A stretch of 64,000 nt of DNA from Paraglaciecola polaris LMG 21857 (GCF_000315055.1 NZ_BAER01000014.1:62001-126000), one strand, 5' to 3'; shown: positions 47,497 through 58,031, counted from the first letter of the stretch. Notes: generated from the sequence alone by a model not told the origin. Numbers and translations: made by a program.

Positions 47497-48075
47497 TTAA
47501 TAGTACGAATGCTCACCGGCTTCGTGCTCGGTGGCATCTTTCACTGCTGTTAATTCGCCAGGGAATTGTGCAAGCATTTGCTTTTCAATGCCATCCTTAA
47601 GCGTTACGTCTACCATAGAGCAGCCGTTACAGCCGCCGCCAAACTGCAATATCGCTTCGCCTTTATCGGTGATTTCCGCCAGCATCACTTTTCCACCATG
47701 ACTGGCAAGCTGTGGATTGATTTCGGATTCGATCATGTAGTTAATACGCTCCTCAAGAGGGGCGTTATCATCGACTTTTCGCGCTTTGGCATTTGGTGCT
47801 TTTAACGTGAGTTGAGAGCCCATTTGGTCGGTCACAAAATCAATTTCTGCTTCGCTTAAGAAAGGTACGCTCTCGGCGTCAACCACGGCATCAAAACCGT
47901 TGAATTCAAGGGTAGTATCCGTTGATTCAACCGCGTCTGGTGGGCAGTAAGAGACACCACATTCTGCGCTGGGTGTACCTGGGTTAACAACAAAAACCCG
48001 AATATTAGTGTCAGGCTCTTGTTTTTCAAGCAGTTTACAAAAATGCGCTTGGGCTGTATCTGAAATAGAAATCAT
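47497..48075 (-). CDS. nfuA: Iron-sulfur cluster carrier protein NfuA
   Basis: 192 residues: a degenerate A-type domain (1-95) and a C-terminal Nfu domain whose GGGCNGCSM motif gives Cys149 and Cys152, as in E. coli. Two subunits hold a 4Fe-4S cluster and pass it to targets such as aconitase, chiefly under oxidative or iron stress. The nearby comF and bioH match the E. coli bioH-gntX-nfuA order, interrupted here by an M14 peptidase gene. Confidence 0.96.
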   Translation of the reverse strand: MISISDTAQAHFCKLLEKQEPDTNIRVFVVNPGTPSAECGVSYCPPDAVESTDTTLEFNGFDAVVDAESVPFLSEAEIDFVTDQMGSQLTLKAPNAKARKVDDNAPLEERINYMIESEINPQLASHGGKVMLAEITDKGEAILQFGGGCNGCSMVDVTLKDGIEKQMLAQFPGELTAVKDATEHEAGEHSYY

Positions 48076-48222
48076 ATAAAAGGTCCTGTTGTAGAAACAT
48101 ATGAAGATTGTATCAAAATTACTTGACTAAAACACTCAAGTAATCGAGTTTACTTATGTTAATTTCAGCTAAAATATGCGAACCTTTTAGGCTATTTTGA
48201 GTGTAATAAAAGGTTTATCTGT

Positions 48223-50784
48223 ATGAAATTCGGTTGGTTTTGGGGCTCCGTATGCCTTGTTTTATTTTCTTTTTCGGCCCAAGCACTCTCCGACCACGAT
48301 TATTTGCCTGCCAATACCCAATTTCGCGATGATATTCCCAGTCCTTCTCAAGTTATTGGTGCGCCCGTAGGCGAGTGGCATGTACGTCATGACCAACTAG
48401 TGGAATATATGCGTATTCTAGCGGCAAAGTCTGACCGAGTTAGCATACTAGAAACGGGTCGTACCCATGAAAATCGTCCGCTACTATTGCTGACGTTTAC
48501 TGCCGCAAAGAACCAGCAAAATATCGAATCTCTCCGTGAGCAACACTTGTCGTCATTCGGGCAAAAGCGCGTAGCCGATGCACCTCTGATTTTGTGGATG
48601 GGTTACAGTGTGCACGGTGATGAATCATCAGGGGCTAACGCCGCTTTGTTGGTCGCATATTACCTCGCTGCTGCCCAAGGTGAAGTTGTGCAAGCTTTGC
48701 TTGAGAGTAATGTGGTGCTTATGGAGCCCAGTATCAACCCCGACGGATTAGCACGATTTGCACAGTGGGCCAACGGTAATCGCGGCCAACAACTAGTGGC
48801 GGATCCAAATCACAGAGAGCATCAACAACCTTGGCCGAGTGGCCGCACAAATCACTATTTATTTGATTTAAATCGCGATTGGCTGTTACTCACTCACCCT
48901 GAGTCTCAAGCGCGTATTGCGCAATACCATCGCTGGCGACCTCATGTTGTGACTGATTTCCATGAAATGGGCACTAACAGTAGCTATTTTTTTCAACCGG
49001 GCATCGCTTCGCGTAATAATCCTTGGACACCTGCACGCAATACTGAACTCACCGCAGAGCTGGCAAAATTTCACGCCGCCGCGTTAGATAAAACTAAACA
49101 GTTGTACTTCACCCAAGAAGCATATGATGATTTTTATTATGGGAAGGGCTCAACTTACCCAGATGCCCAAGGCAGTATTGGCATACTCTTTGAGCAAGCA
49201 AGCAGCCGTGGACACCAGCAAGAATCCATCAATGGGGTGCTGAACTTTAGTGATACTATCCAAAATCAGGTAACTACGTCCCTCTCAACTTTTGCCGGTG
49301 CGCAAGCTAATAAAGCTGCCTTGCTGGCTTATCCCGAGCAATTTACCGAGCAAACGAATAAACTCATTAAAGACGATAAAATTGCTGGGTATCTTCTCAG
49401 TGAATCTAAAGATGCGACTCGGTTTACTCAGCTAAAGTGGATACTGCAGCAGCATAACGTTAAATTTAATTTTTTGAATAAAGAGGTGCGGGTAGATGAT
49501 GTTATTTATCAGCCTTTGTCGAGTATTTTTGTACCATTGGCTCAACGTCAGTATCGCTTAGTAAAATCATTTTTTTCCGAGCGTCAAAGCTTCAATGACA
49601 ACAGTTTTTACGACGTATCAAGTTGGAATTTACCACTGGCATTCAATATTCAATACTCACCTGTTGAGCGTAAGTTATGGGGTCGAATCCCCGTTAACGA
49701 GAATAGCAATTCGCCCATTAACCAGATCACTGCCCTAAGTGCTAAAGATGATGTTTACGCTTATGGGTTTTCATGGCAGGACTCAATGGCTCCCAAGTTG
49801 CTTTATCGTTTACTGGCGGCGGGTGTACAAGTCAAAATTGCCGGCTCAGATTTTGCCGCTACAACAGATCAAGGCAATATTAGCTTTAGTGCTGGCTCAG
49901 TGCTGATCCCATTAGCGCTTAAACAGCCCGACAATTTAGTCTCGTTATTGAGTGATGGTGCAGCCCAAAGCAAGATAAAAGTATGGCCTATATTATCCGG
50001 TTTAACGGCGCAGGGCTTAGACCTAGGTAGCCGTGATATGCACGCACTTAAGACTCCTCAGGTGTTGCTGGTGGGCGGTGAAGGCACGTCTCAGTATGAA
50101 GTAGGAGAAGCTTGGCATTATCTTGACACTGTAGTGGCGATGCCTGTGACGATTACCGATTTAGCCCGCTTGTCTCAGATCGATTTAACACGCTATAGCC
50201 ATATTATATGGGCAAGCGGTAATTACACGGATGTACCAGAAAAGACGGTTCGTACATTAGATAAATGGTTGTCTGCGGGCGGCGTGATGATTGGCCAGCG
50301 TACGGCAGCGAAATGGTTTGCTGATAAAGATTGGTTAAAAGCATCTTTCATCAGTCAGGAAGAAATTAAACGTGCATTTTCCAGTGCAGACCTAGCCTAT
50401 GGCGACCGTGATACGCTTGCCGCAAAACAAAGAATTGCGGGGGCGGTTTTTGACACTCAAATTGACATGAGTCACCCCCTTACTTTTGGATTCCCCAGAG
50501 AGCATTTACCCTCATTTAAAAACAGTACTGTGATTATGCGCGTGCCCAAAACGCCCTTTATTACAGTAGGGCGTTACACCTCTAAACCCTTAATGTCGGG
50601 GTACGCAGCAGATGAATTGCAAGAGCTTATTAGCAATAGCGCATCGGTTGTAGCGCACAGTGTTGGCAAGGGCAAAGTTATAGCCTTTGTTGACGACCCA
50701 AACTTTCGTGGTTATTGGCGAGGAACACGACGTTTATTAAGCAACGCGATATTTATGTCTAATCTTATTAATGCTCCAGGGTAA
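48223..50784 (+). CDS. M14 family zinc carboxypeptidase, secreted
   Basis: 853 residues. Signal peptide (ends SAQA, about residue 22). M14 catalytic domain at about 45-330: zinc ligands in SVHGDESS (His and Glu) and VTDFHEMG (His), and the catalytic Glu in GILFEQASS. The remaining 500 residues contain a glutamine-amidotransferase-like fold (about 615-850; LLVGGEGTSQYEVGEAWHYL). It is probably periplasmic or secreted, digesting peptides. The last 17 bp overlap comF on the other strand. Confidence 0.88.
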   Translation: MKFGWFWGSVCLVLFSFSAQALSDHDYLPANTQFRDDIPSPSQVIGAPVGEWHVRHDQLVEYMRILAAKSDRVSILETGRTHENRPLLLLTFTAAKNQQNIESLREQHLSSFGQKRVADAPLILWMGYSVHGDESSGANAALLVAYYLAAAQGEVVQALLESNVVLMEPSINPDGLARFAQWANGNRGQQLVADPNHREHQQPWPSGRTNHYLFDLNRDWLLLTHPESQARIAQYHRWRPHVVTDFHEMGTNSSYFFQPGIASRNNPWTPARNTELTAELAKFHAAALDKTKQLYFTQEAYDDFYYGKGSTYPDAQGSIGILFEQASSRGHQQESINGVLNFSDTIQNQVTTSLSTFAGAQANKAALLAYPEQFTEQTNKLIKDDKIAGYLLSESKDATRFTQLKWILQQHNVKFNFLNKEVRVDDVIYQPLSSIFVPLAQRQYRLVKSFFSERQSFNDNSFYDVSSWNLPLAFNIQYSPVERKLWGRIPVNENSNSPINQITALSAKDDVYAYGFSWQDSMAPKLLYRLLAAGVQVKIAGSDFAATTDQGNISFSAGSVLIPLALKQPDNLVSLLSDGAAQSKIKVWPILSGLTAQGLDLGSRDMHALKTPQVLLVGGEGTSQYEVGEAWHYLDTVVAMPVTITDLARLSQIDLTRYSHIIWASGNYTDVPEKTVRTLDKWLSAGGVMIGQRTAAKWFADKDWLKASFISQEEIKRAFSSADLAYGDRDTLAAKQRIAGAVFDTQIDMSHPLTFGFPREHLPSFKNSTVIMRVPKTPFITVGRYTSKPLMSGYAADELQELISNSASVVAHSVGKGKVIAFVDDPNFRGYWRGTRRLLSNAIFMSNLINAPG

Positions 50785-51448
50785 GGCATATACTCCAAAT
50801 ATCGATTCGTATCTCTGGATACTGGCGGCGAATGAGCTGATAAATCGCCTCAACCGTGGCACCTGTGGTTATCACGTCGTCTAAAATGGCAATGTGCTGA
50901 TATTTGATCGCACTATGCAGTGAAAAGGCATTTTTTACATTAGCTTTACGTTGGTTGCTGGAGAGTGATGTTTGGGTTTGGGTTGCTTTATGACGGGTAA
51001 GCATGCCGGAAATCAATTCGATGCCAGTTAAAGCGGATATACACTTACCGAGTTCAACACTCTGATTGTATTTTCTTGTTTGATAGCGTTTTGGATGCAA
51101 TGGCACGGGGATAATAGCTTGAGGGCGAGGGTGCAAGTCGCCAAGTGCATGGGTTACAAAAAGTTTGGCTAAAGCATTCGCATGCATGATTTTTTTTGAA
51201 AACTTTAAGCCAGTCAGTAAGCGCGATAAGGGCCATTGATAATCCGCTAATGCCAGCACATTTTCTGCATTTAACTGCTTAAGACCGCGTCGCACCTTAG
51301 GCCAATTCAGCAAGTTGTAGTCGTAACTTTTGCAGTCAAATAACAGCAAATCACGAGTGCAAAAATCACATATTAATACCTCGCTACTTTGGCGACATAA
51401 CAAACAAAGCTGTGTTTTTACTAGGCTTAGCCGACTAAAGTCCCACAT
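50768..51448 (-). CDS. comF: ComF family phosphoribosyltransferase-like protein (GntX)
   Basis: 226 residues: an N-terminal zinc-finger-like cysteine set (CLLCRQ, CDFC), a linker, and a type I phosphoribosyltransferase fold with VPLHPKR and the PRPP loop IAILDDVITTGAT. Members take part in DNA uptake and intracellular processing during natural transformation. Together with the comM homologue in this window it suggests competence. Divergent from bioH by 66 bp, as in E. coli. Confidence 0.93.
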   Translation of the reverse strand: MWDFSRLSLVKTQLCLLCRQSSEVLICDFCTRDLLLFDCKSYDYNLLNWPKVRRGLKQLNAENVLALADYQWPLSRLLTGLKFSKKIMHANALAKLFVTHALGDLHPRPQAIIPVPLHPKRYQTRKYNQSVELGKCISALTGIELISGMLTRHKATQTQTSLSSNQRKANVKNAFSLHSAIKYQHIAILDDVITTGATVEAIYQLIRRQYPEIRIDIWSICLTLEH

Positions 51449-51514
51449 GTTCCCTGCTTCTGCTTGATTTCAAGTTTTGCATCTCTAAACTGACACGCCA
51501 TGTAATAAGCGTAG

Positions 51515-52300
51515 ATGAATAAAATGAACTCTAAACTGAATACTCGAACAGAAGGTAAAGGAGCTGACTTGGTTTTGTTGCATGGTTGGGGCGTTAACAG
51601 CGGTGTATGGCAGCCGATTGCAGAGCAATTAGAGCAGCTATTTAGGGTGACTTACATTGATTTACCTGGATTCGGCCAGAATAATGATGTGCTCCCAAAA
51701 ACTTATAATATGGAATCGGTAGCCGCGTGTGTCGCTAAGGTAATACCACCTCAGAGTATTGTTGTCGGGTGGTCGTTAGGCGGGCTTATCGCTCAGCACA
51801 TTGCCGTATGTGAGTCAGATAAAATAAAACAGTTAGTGCTGGTGGCAACGTCACCTAAATTTCAAAAGCAGAATGAATGGCCGGGCATCGATCCTGCCAT
51901 TTTGCAGACGTTTTCCGCTCAGCTAGTGAACAATTTAAGTAAAACCATTGAGCGTTTTTTAGCGATCCAAGCGATGGGAAGTGAATCGGCAAAAACCGAT
52001 ATCAAAAAAATAAAAAGCAGTATCGAATTATATCCCCAAGCCAATATTCTCGCATTAACAGCGGGGTTGACGCTATTAGAGCAGATTGATTTACGCACTA
52101 AACTGGTTGAGTTTGCTATGCCAGTGCATTGGATGTTAGGCCGATTAGATAGCTTAGTACCCATAAAACTGGGTGAGTATATTAAGCAAACATTGCCTGA
52201 TAATCATAGTGTGACTGTGTTCCCGCATGCTTCACATGCACCTTTCATCTCCCATACCGAGGAATTTCTGGCAGATTTGTTGGCAAAGATATCAGTGTAA
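51515..52300 (+). CDS. bioH: Pimeloyl-ACP methyl ester carboxylesterase
   Basis: Removes the methyl group from pimeloyl-ACP methyl ester to complete the pimelate moiety of biotin. 261 residues, alpha/beta hydrolase: oxyanion region LLHGWGVNSGVWQP, nucleophile Ser87 in GWSLGG, Asp in LGRLDSLVP and His in FPHASHAPF. Located divergent from comF as in E. coli. The start could also be the ATG three codons later. Confidence 0.92.
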   Translation: MNKMNSKLNTRTEGKGADLVLLHGWGVNSGVWQPIAEQLEQLFRVTYIDLPGFGQNNDVLPKTYNMESVAACVAKVIPPQSIVVGWSLGGLIAQHIAVCESDKIKQLVLVATSPKFQKQNEWPGIDPAILQTFSAQLVNNLSKTIERFLAIQAMGSESAKTDIKKIKSSIELYPQANILALTAGLTLLEQIDLRTKLVEFAMPVHWMLGRLDSLVPIKLGEYIKQTLPDNHSVTVFPHASHAPFISHTEEFLADLLAKISV

Positions 52301-52367
52301 AAAGTCACTGTTCAATTTCACGTTTTTGGTTAATAATTAAGCATGAGAGATTGGTAGAGGTACTCAA

Positions 52368-52634
52368 ATGGATATATCAAATAACGGCAACATTAATGCA
52401 GCATTTGCCAGTGGGGTTCAAGGTGTTCAGCAGTCGAGTAAGCAGGTCACGCAGGCCGCACATGAAATTGCCAATTTAAACGGTGACTTTGAACAGCCAA
52501 GTAGTGCAACCGGTGCGAGTTTGACCGATAGCCTAGTCGATTTGAAAACGGCTGCTTTAGGGGTAGAGGCTTCGGCCAAGGTGGTAGATGTAGCCAACGA
52601 CACGGTAGGCACTTTATTAGATACCTTTGCTTAA
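52368..52634 (+). CDS. Small flagellar-rod-like protein (88 aa)
   Basis: 88 residues with no signal. The N-terminal helix (SGVQGVQQSSKQVTQAAHEIANLN) and the C-terminal helix (LVDLKTAALGVEASAKVVD onward) resemble the two terminal helices of flagellar rod and hook proteins (FlgB/FlgC/FlgE), joined by a short Ser/Gly linker with no central domain. A ribosome site (GAGG) precedes the ATG. No other flagellar gene is near. It lies 34 bp before the SprA-like gene, probably in one operon. Function unknown. Confidence 0.65.
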   Translation: MDISNNGNINAAFASGVQGVQQSSKQVTQAAHEIANLNGDFEQPSSATGASLTDSLVDLKTAALGVEASAKVVDVANDTVGTLLDTFA

Positions 52635-52668
52635 AAACAAATATTTAACGGACAATAACTGACAAAAA

Positions 52669-53625
52669 ATGAACATTGTTACGCCGATTCCGACAGCGAT
52701 TGTTTTTACAACAGCAAACATAAACACTGAAGCTGCGCGCAGAGATAATACTTTGCGTGAAACAGTTCCAGCGTTAACTGGGTCTGAAAACTCAGCCGCA
52801 GAATCGGGTTTAGCAGGTGATCATGACAAAGTAAAAACGCCCGCCCAACCCCTCACTTATGAGCGCCCTCAGGTTCAAACTCAAGGTGAGCCCGCATCGG
52901 ATATTCAGAAAAACGCTGATCAAGACAACGCCCAGCAAGAAAGTGCAGGCAAAGAAGGCGCTGAACAAGAACAACAAACTCAGCAAGAGCAACAAGAAAA
53001 AGCAGAAATAGATGAGCTTAAAAAACGCGATACTGAAGTGCGTACTCACGAGCAGGCTCACGCTAATACCGGAGGACAGCACGCAGGAGCACCGAATTAC
53101 GAATATACGACCGGTCCTGATGGTAAGCGTTACGCAACAGGTGGCGAAGTATCTATTGATGTAGCTGAAGGTGACACACCAGAAGAAACCATCCGTAAGA
53201 TGCAACAGGTTAAAGCCGCCGCTACGGCTCCGGCAGAACCTTCCGCACAAGATCTGCGGGTGGCCGCAGAAGCTAGCCAAAAAATGTTTGAAGCTCGTAA
53301 AGAGCTTGCTGAACAAAAGAGTGATAACACCCAGGGACTTTCTGGGACTGAAGGGGTAGAACAGGCTAAAAGCCAAACAACCCCTCAAGCCGCATTTGGA
53401 CCTGAGTTAGACGAAATTGTGCGTGGGACTGATGAAGGCACACCCATTCGTGATTTAGATGTAGCAACAGGGTCGCTAAAAAGCAGCGTACAATTATTGG
53501 CAAATGGTGATGAACTCCCTAGTACACAACGTAACGGCAATACCTTGATTGCTGAACAGGTTGTGCGGCGCTTTTATCAAAGCGTGAGCGAGCCTAAAAG
53601 TTACGGATTGAATTACTCCGCCTAA
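52669..53625 (+). CDS. SprA-related putative metalloprotease (CJM1_0395 family)
   Basis: 318 residues. A long low-complexity N-terminus rich in Gln, Glu, Asp and Ala (about 40-118) precedes the family core: LKKRDTEVRTHEQAHANTGG, holding a HExxH-type HEQAH (about 131-135), then YEYTTGPDGKRYATGGEVSID and PEETIRKMQQVKAAATAP. There is no signal peptide. The family is called putative metalloprotease or SprA-related, but activity is unproven. It lies downstream of the small rod-like gene. Confidence 0.85.
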   Translation: MNIVTPIPTAIVFTTANINTEAARRDNTLRETVPALTGSENSAAESGLAGDHDKVKTPAQPLTYERPQVQTQGEPASDIQKNADQDNAQQESAGKEGAEQEQQTQQEQQEKAEIDELKKRDTEVRTHEQAHANTGGQHAGAPNYEYTTGPDGKRYATGGEVSIDVAEGDTPEETIRKMQQVKAAATAPAEPSAQDLRVAAEASQKMFEARKELAEQKSDNTQGLSGTEGVEQAKSQTTPQAAFGPELDEIVRGTDEGTPIRDLDVATGSLKSSVQLLANGDELPSTQRNGNTLIAEQVVRRFYQSVSEPKSYGLNYSA

Positions 53626-53692
53626 CCCTTCATGTGTATTAGCATTTATGATTTTGGGTTTAACTGGGTTAGTTCATAAGAGGTTTACGACC

Positions 53693-56023
53693 CTAACTTT
53701 TTTTAGCTTTAGCAAATGCGTCGGCAAACGCGTTACCCATAGCTAGATTTGCCGAGGCTGGCTTAGGCGTTTTATTCTGGGGTTTATTTGTTGGCTTATT
53801 CCCGTGACGAGGCTTGTTCTCATCATGATTACGGCCCTGATTAGTTTGCGCCTTGATATCGTCATTTAAACGCATGGTGAAAGACACTCGCTTACGGGAG
53901 ACGTCAACTTCCATGACCTTAACTTTGACGATATCGCCGGTTTTAACGATTTCACGAGGATCAGAGATGTACTTATCGGTCATAGCTGAGATGTGTACTA
54001 AACCGTCTTGGTGCACGCCAACATCAACAAAAGCACCAAAGTTCGCCACATTACTTACCACGCCCTCTAGAATCATGCCTTCTTTTAAATCACTTAACGA
54101 TGAAACGCCTTCTTTAAAGGTCGCCGTTTTAAACTCTGGGCGCGGATCGCGTCCAGGTTTGTGTAGCTCATTAATAATGTCGGTTACTGTGGGTAATCCA
54201 AAGGTGTCGTCAACAAACTGCTGAGGCTCAAGCTTCTTGAGCAACTCTGTGTTACCGATTAGGTCGTTGACCGCACTACCGGAATTTTTCACTATAGCCT
54301 GCACCACAGGGTAAGCCTCTGGGTGGACCGATGAAGCATCAAGCGGATTACTGCCATTTACAATGCGCAAGAAGCCTGCTGCCTGCTCATAGGCCTTAGG
54401 GCCTAAGCGTTCCACTTTGAGTAAGTCTTTACGACTACCAAATGCGCCATTGGTATCTCTGAAGTTAACAATGTTGGTAGCTAATGTGCGGTTTAAACCT
54501 GAAACATGGCTCAGTAGCGCAGCTGAGGCCATATTTAAGTCTACGCCAACGGCATTAACACAATCCTCAATGACTCGGTCCAGTGAGCGACCCAAGTTAC
54601 TTTGGCTAACATCATGTTGATATTGACCTACGCCTATGGCTTTTGGCTCTATTTTCACTAGCTCTGCGAGTGGATCTTGTAAACGTCTGGCAATTGAAAC
54701 TGCGCCTCTTAACGAAACGTCCATATCAGGCAGTTCATTCGATGCCAGCTCTGAAGCAGAATATACAGAAGCGCCAGCTTCACTAACCATAATTTTGCTT
54801 AGGCCAAGTTCAGGGTTGGCTTTGATCACTTCAGCTGCTAGCTTGTCCGTTTCTCGTGAGCCCGTTCCGTTACCGATACTGATTAGTTTGACTTTATGTT
54901 GCTTACACAGCATACCTAGGGTACGTAGGCTTTTGTCCCACAAATTTTGCGGCACATGAGGAAATATAGTGCTGGTAGCAACCACCTTGCCTGTAGCATC
55001 CACTATCGCGACCTTTACCCCAGTACGAAGGCCAGGATCAAGGCCCATGGTATTTTTCGCGCCAGCAGGGGCAGCCATAAGTAAATCGTTTAAATTCTTA
55101 GCGAATACCTGAATTGCTTCTTGTTCGGCTTGCTCTTTGACCACACCAAATAACTCAGTTTCCATATGTAATGCTATTTTTACCCGCCATGACCATTGAA
55201 CAACCGTCATTAACCACGCATCACCAGCACGGTTAGCGAAATTTAAAGCGAAGTGCTGGGCAATAATATGCTCACAATGAGAGCCTTTGTCGCTGTCTTC
55301 TTTTTGTGGATCGGCATCCATGGAAACTTGTAAAAAATTTTCGTTCCGACCACGAAATAAAGCCAAGCAGCGGTGGGATGGTATTTTGCTTAAACGCTCA
55401 CTGTGTTCAAAATAATCAGTATATTTAGCGGCTTCTTTTTCTTTGCCGGTGATGACCTGACTTTTAATGTGGGCGTTTGCCATCAAGTACTGACGGACTT
55501 TTTGCAGTAATACAGCGTCTTCTGCAAAGCGCTCCATTAATATGTATTTAGCGCCCTCTAGCACCGCCTTTTCATCTGCCACGCCTTTGTCAGCGTCAAC
55601 AAACTTAGTGGCTTCTGTCTCAGGTGTTAAATTCGGGTCATTGAAAAGGCTATCTGCTAACGGTTGCAAACCCGCTTCAATGGCGATCTGGCCTTTGGTG
55701 CGACGTTTGGGTTTGTAGGGTAGGTATAAATCTTCTAATTCGGTTTTATTATCACAGCCTAATATGCTGCGTTTAAGCTGATCCGTTAGCTTGCCTTGTT
55801 CGTCAATCGTTTTGAGGATCACATTGCGTCTGTCATTGATATCACGCAGATAAACCAAGCGCTGTTCTAGCAGGCGAAGCTGAATGTCGTCTAATCCATT
55901 GGTCGCTTCTTTACGATAACGAGCGATAAAGGGCACACTTGAACCTTCATCTAGCAACTTAACGGCAGCTTGTACTTGAGTGGCTTTGACTTGAAGTTCA
56001 CTCGCGATTTTTTCAATGATCAT
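53693..56023 (-). CDS. tex: Tex family S1 RNA-binding transcription accessory protein
   Basis: 776 residues: N-terminal Tex helical domain, RuvC/YqgF-like domain (about 325-455; [18 protein letters not shown]), helix-hairpin-helix pair (about 495-560; [19 protein letters not shown]) and a C-terminal S1 domain (about 650-720; [21 protein letters not shown]). A Lys/Asn/Pro-rich tail follows. It binds RNA and associates with transcription complexes. In E. coli it (yhgF) neighbours greB; here about 5.5 kb of accessory DNA separates them. Confidence 0.95.
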   Translation of the reverse strand: MIIEKIASELQVKATQVQAAVKLLDEGSSVPFIARYRKEATNGLDDIQLRLLEQRLVYLRDINDRRNVILKTIDEQGKLTDQLKRSILGCDNKTELEDLYLPYKPKRRTKGQIAIEAGLQPLADSLFNDPNLTPETEATKFVDADKGVADEKAVLEGAKYILMERFAEDAVLLQKVRQYLMANAHIKSQVITGKEKEAAKYTDYFEHSERLSKIPSHRCLALFRGRNENFLQVSMDADPQKEDSDKGSHCEHIIAQHFALNFANRAGDAWLMTVVQWSWRVKIALHMETELFGVVKEQAEQEAIQVFAKNLNDLLMAAPAGAKNTMGLDPGLRTGVKVAIVDATGKVVATSTIFPHVPQNLWDKSLRTLGMLCKQHKVKLISIGNGTGSRETDKLAAEVIKANPELGLSKIMVSEAGASVYSASELASNELPDMDVSLRGAVSIARRLQDPLAELVKIEPKAIGVGQYQHDVSQSNLGRSLDRVIEDCVNAVGVDLNMASAALLSHVSGLNRTLATNIVNFRDTNGAFGSRKDLLKVERLGPKAYEQAAGFLRIVNGSNPLDASSVHPEAYPVVQAIVKNSGSAVNDLIGNTELLKKLEPQQFVDDTFGLPTVTDIINELHKPGRDPRPEFKTATFKEGVSSLSDLKEGMILEGVVSNVANFGAFVDVGVHQDGLVHISAMTDKYISDPREIVKTGDIVKVKVMEVDVSRKRVSFTMRLNDDIKAQTNQGRNHDENKPRHGNKPTNKPQNKTPKPASANLAMGNAFADAFAKAKKS

Positions 56024-56159
56024 GTAACGGCCCTATTTTGGCGAAGTTATGCAGATTTAACGTATTAAACAAATAGCTCAACAAGGCAATATATGGCCTT
56101 GAAGGCAAAATACCAGAGTAGACGAGCATTATTGCCGATTATTTTTTAAATTGTCGAAA

Positions 56160-56282
56160 TGGGTTGTAAGGTGACAAGATAAAGCGTGGGATTCTGCGTC
56201 TCTGAAAATCCTCAAGCCAGCCTCCGAGTTCATGCTCAGCTATGCTGAAAGGTGCTCAAACCATCAAAAGCGGGAGGCTGTT
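56160..56282 (+). ncRNA. Candidate bridge-RNA region at the left end of the IS110-family element
   Basis: The non-coding stretch directly before the transposase ATG can fold: CAGCCTCC (56218-56225) pairs with GGAGGCTG (56273-56280) and encloses TCAGC/GCTGA (56236-56248). In IS110-family elements the left non-coding end encodes a bridge RNA that guides recombination. Pairing is seen; the RNA identity and limits are inferred. Since the transposase is broken, it may be inactive. Confidence 0.4.
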
Positions 56283-57294
56283 ATGCCATTTTACTGCGGC
56301 ATTGACTTACATTCAAACAATCACGTCGTGGTCGTCATCGATGAAAAGGATAAATAAGGTTGTGGATAAGCGTATCGACAACAATTTGAACATCACGCTC
56401 GAGCTGCTTGCACCTTACAAAGAGCAGTTAAAAGCCGTGGCTGTCGAATCCACTTTTAACTGGTATTGGTTAGTAGGTGGCCTGATGGAACAAGGTTATC
56501 AAATACAACTGGTCAATACTGCTGCCGTCAAACAATACGACGGCTTAAAATACAGTGGTGACCATCAAGATGCGTTTCACCTTGCGCATTTAATGCGCTT
56601 GGGAATATTGCCTACTGGTCATATTTATCCGCCTGAATATCGACAAATACGTGACTTATTGCGCCGTAGGCGGCAATTGGTGAAACATGCATCCAGTCAT
56701 ATAATAAGTATTCAAAATTAAATCTGGCGCTCATTAGGGTATAGAGTCAACTGTGTCGATATTCGTAAAAAGCTCTTCACACTGCCTTTCGAGCCAGGGC
56801 GCTTTTTGTATCATTCAGCCCATAGCAATCTCACCATTCTTAAGACACTAGACAAACAGATTGCCATCATTGAACAACAAACACTGGAAGCGGTGGAGCT
56901 TAAAGATGAATTCAAACTGTTGACCAGCGTGACCGGTATTGGTCCAATTTTAGGTTTGACTATCATGTTAGAAACAGGCGACATCAATCGGTTTGAAGCC
57001 GTCGGTAATTACGCGTCTTATTGTCGTTGTGTCAACAGTGTGCGTGAAAGTAACGGCCAGAAGAAAGGCACGGGTAACCGTAAAGCAGGCAATAAATATT
57101 TGTCATGGGCCTTCTCAGAAGCCGCTCATTATCTTGTTCGATTCGATGCAAAAGCTAAACGTTTTTACGAGCGTAAAAAATAAAAGCGCAATGGTATTGT
57201 GGCTATTCGTGCCTTAGCGCATAAAATCGCCAGAGCGGTATTTCATATGTTAAAAAACAAACAGGCCTTTGATATCGCACGCGCCTTTAGTTAG
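56283..57294 (+). pseudogene. IS110-family transposase, broken by one frameshift and two stop codons
   Basis: Ancestral product about 336 residues. It begins MPFYCGIDLHSNN (first RuvC Asp), continues in the next frame with AVESTFNWYW and SGDHQDAFHLAHLMRLG (the remaining acidic residues), and ends with ITSV-like GIGPILGLTIMLETGD, YASYCR and GTGNRKAGNKYLSWAF. An extra A in GATAAATAAGG (about 56351-56355) shifts the frame. TAA stops at 56719-56721 (…SIQN*IWRS) and 57181-57183 (…YERKK*KRNG) each need one base change. The element cannot make a full transposase. Its ends are not defined by terminal inverted repeats, as usual for the family. Confidence 0.88.
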
Positions 57295-57521
57295 TTTCCC
57301 GGTGTCATTCAGCCAGTTTGCGGGGTTGGATAACAAACCAGTGTTCTCTGAATGGAGGGTGATACCGGACCTATTTTATTCGCCCGCATGTTAAGCCAAT
57401 TCGGGCCTGGAAGGCGAAAGCCTAGCCACTACCCCTGTGCGTTTATCGCATTGGATAACATGGGGAACTGACGTTTTTGTGGCGCACAATGTGCGTGGGA
57501 AATTGGCCTTAACAGACCAAG
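57295..57521. other. Right flank of the IS110 element and unassigned sequence
   Basis: It begins with a hairpin-like stretch (ATTCAG … CTGAAT, 57308-57350) that may be the right end of the element. It is followed by a plus-strand frame without start, ending at 57541 (…VAHNVRGKLALTDQGLEPDG), which looks like a gene fragment of unknown origin running into the direct repeat. No identifiable gene. Confidence 0.35.
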
Positions 57522-57685
57522 GACTAGAGCCCGATGGGTGACTGTTGCGGATAAATAATCTAGCACAACCAATAGAAAAACATATTAGCGAATGAAAACC
57601 GGGGCATGCTACAGAGTACACAAACGCTAATGTTTGCTGAAAAGCGATCCGGACTTTATCGCACTATTGACAACGGCTGACCCCG
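57522..57685. repeat. Direct repeat, copy 1 (about 164 bp)
   Basis: It matches 60444-60606 in the same orientation. An 86-bp core (57562-57647) is identical to 60483-60568, with about a dozen differences in the rest. Inside it, ATTAGCG and CGCTAAT form an inverted repeat with about 40 bases between. No coding frame is shared, so it looks like a non-coding mobile or recombination unit. Confidence 0.85.
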
Positions 57686-57711
57686 TTGATTCGCACGTTA
57701 TTTGACCCTGA

Positions 57712-57891
57712 CTTTGGAGTCACTATTCCCGTTGCTCTAAAACAATTATAATAAAAGCTTATGAGGAACACGGATACTCATTACAGCACGCGGAATACAT
57801 GGCTAACATATTCACCGAGGAATATACCGTATGGGATGCTGTAGAACACTTGATGACCAAAAAATACTACTTTGAAAAGTTGCCGTATTAG
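57712..57891 (+). pseudogene. C-terminal remnant of an unidentified gene
   Basis: Open from 57712 (after TGA at 57709) to TAG at 57891. The last 45 residues look protein-like (AYEEHGYSLQHAEYMANIF, TVWDAVEHLMTKKYYFEKLPY) but no start codon and ribosome site precede them. It is probably the tail of a gene cut by the repeat insertion. Family not recognised. Confidence 0.4.
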
Positions 57892-58031
57892 TAAAAATGG
57901 CCACCCTCCATAATTTTTCTATTACTTGGAATTTACATTCTAAAATTCAACCCTAAAATCATAATCTCTTACGATGGATGCCCATGTAATTCGTATTACC
58001 AACTAATAAAGTTAGGAATTCAGCTAACTAA

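Noticed and set aside
49681-49700. tRNA-like GGTCGAATCCCC string
   Set aside because: It is inside the M14 peptidase gene and no acceptor, D or anticodon arms are present around it.
52810-53388. 192-codon minus-strand frame rich in Leu, Phe and Cys
   Set aside because: It is antisense to the Gln/Glu-rich part of the SprA-like gene; the composition is the mirror of that repeat.
56719-57183. Stop-codon readthrough or recoding in the IS110 transposase
   Set aside because: A separate frameshift also breaks the gene, so simple decay explains the two TAA codons; no recoding structure was seen.
57391-57621. 76-codon minus-strand frame
   Set aside because: It crosses into the direct repeat, and the second repeat copy does not keep the frame.
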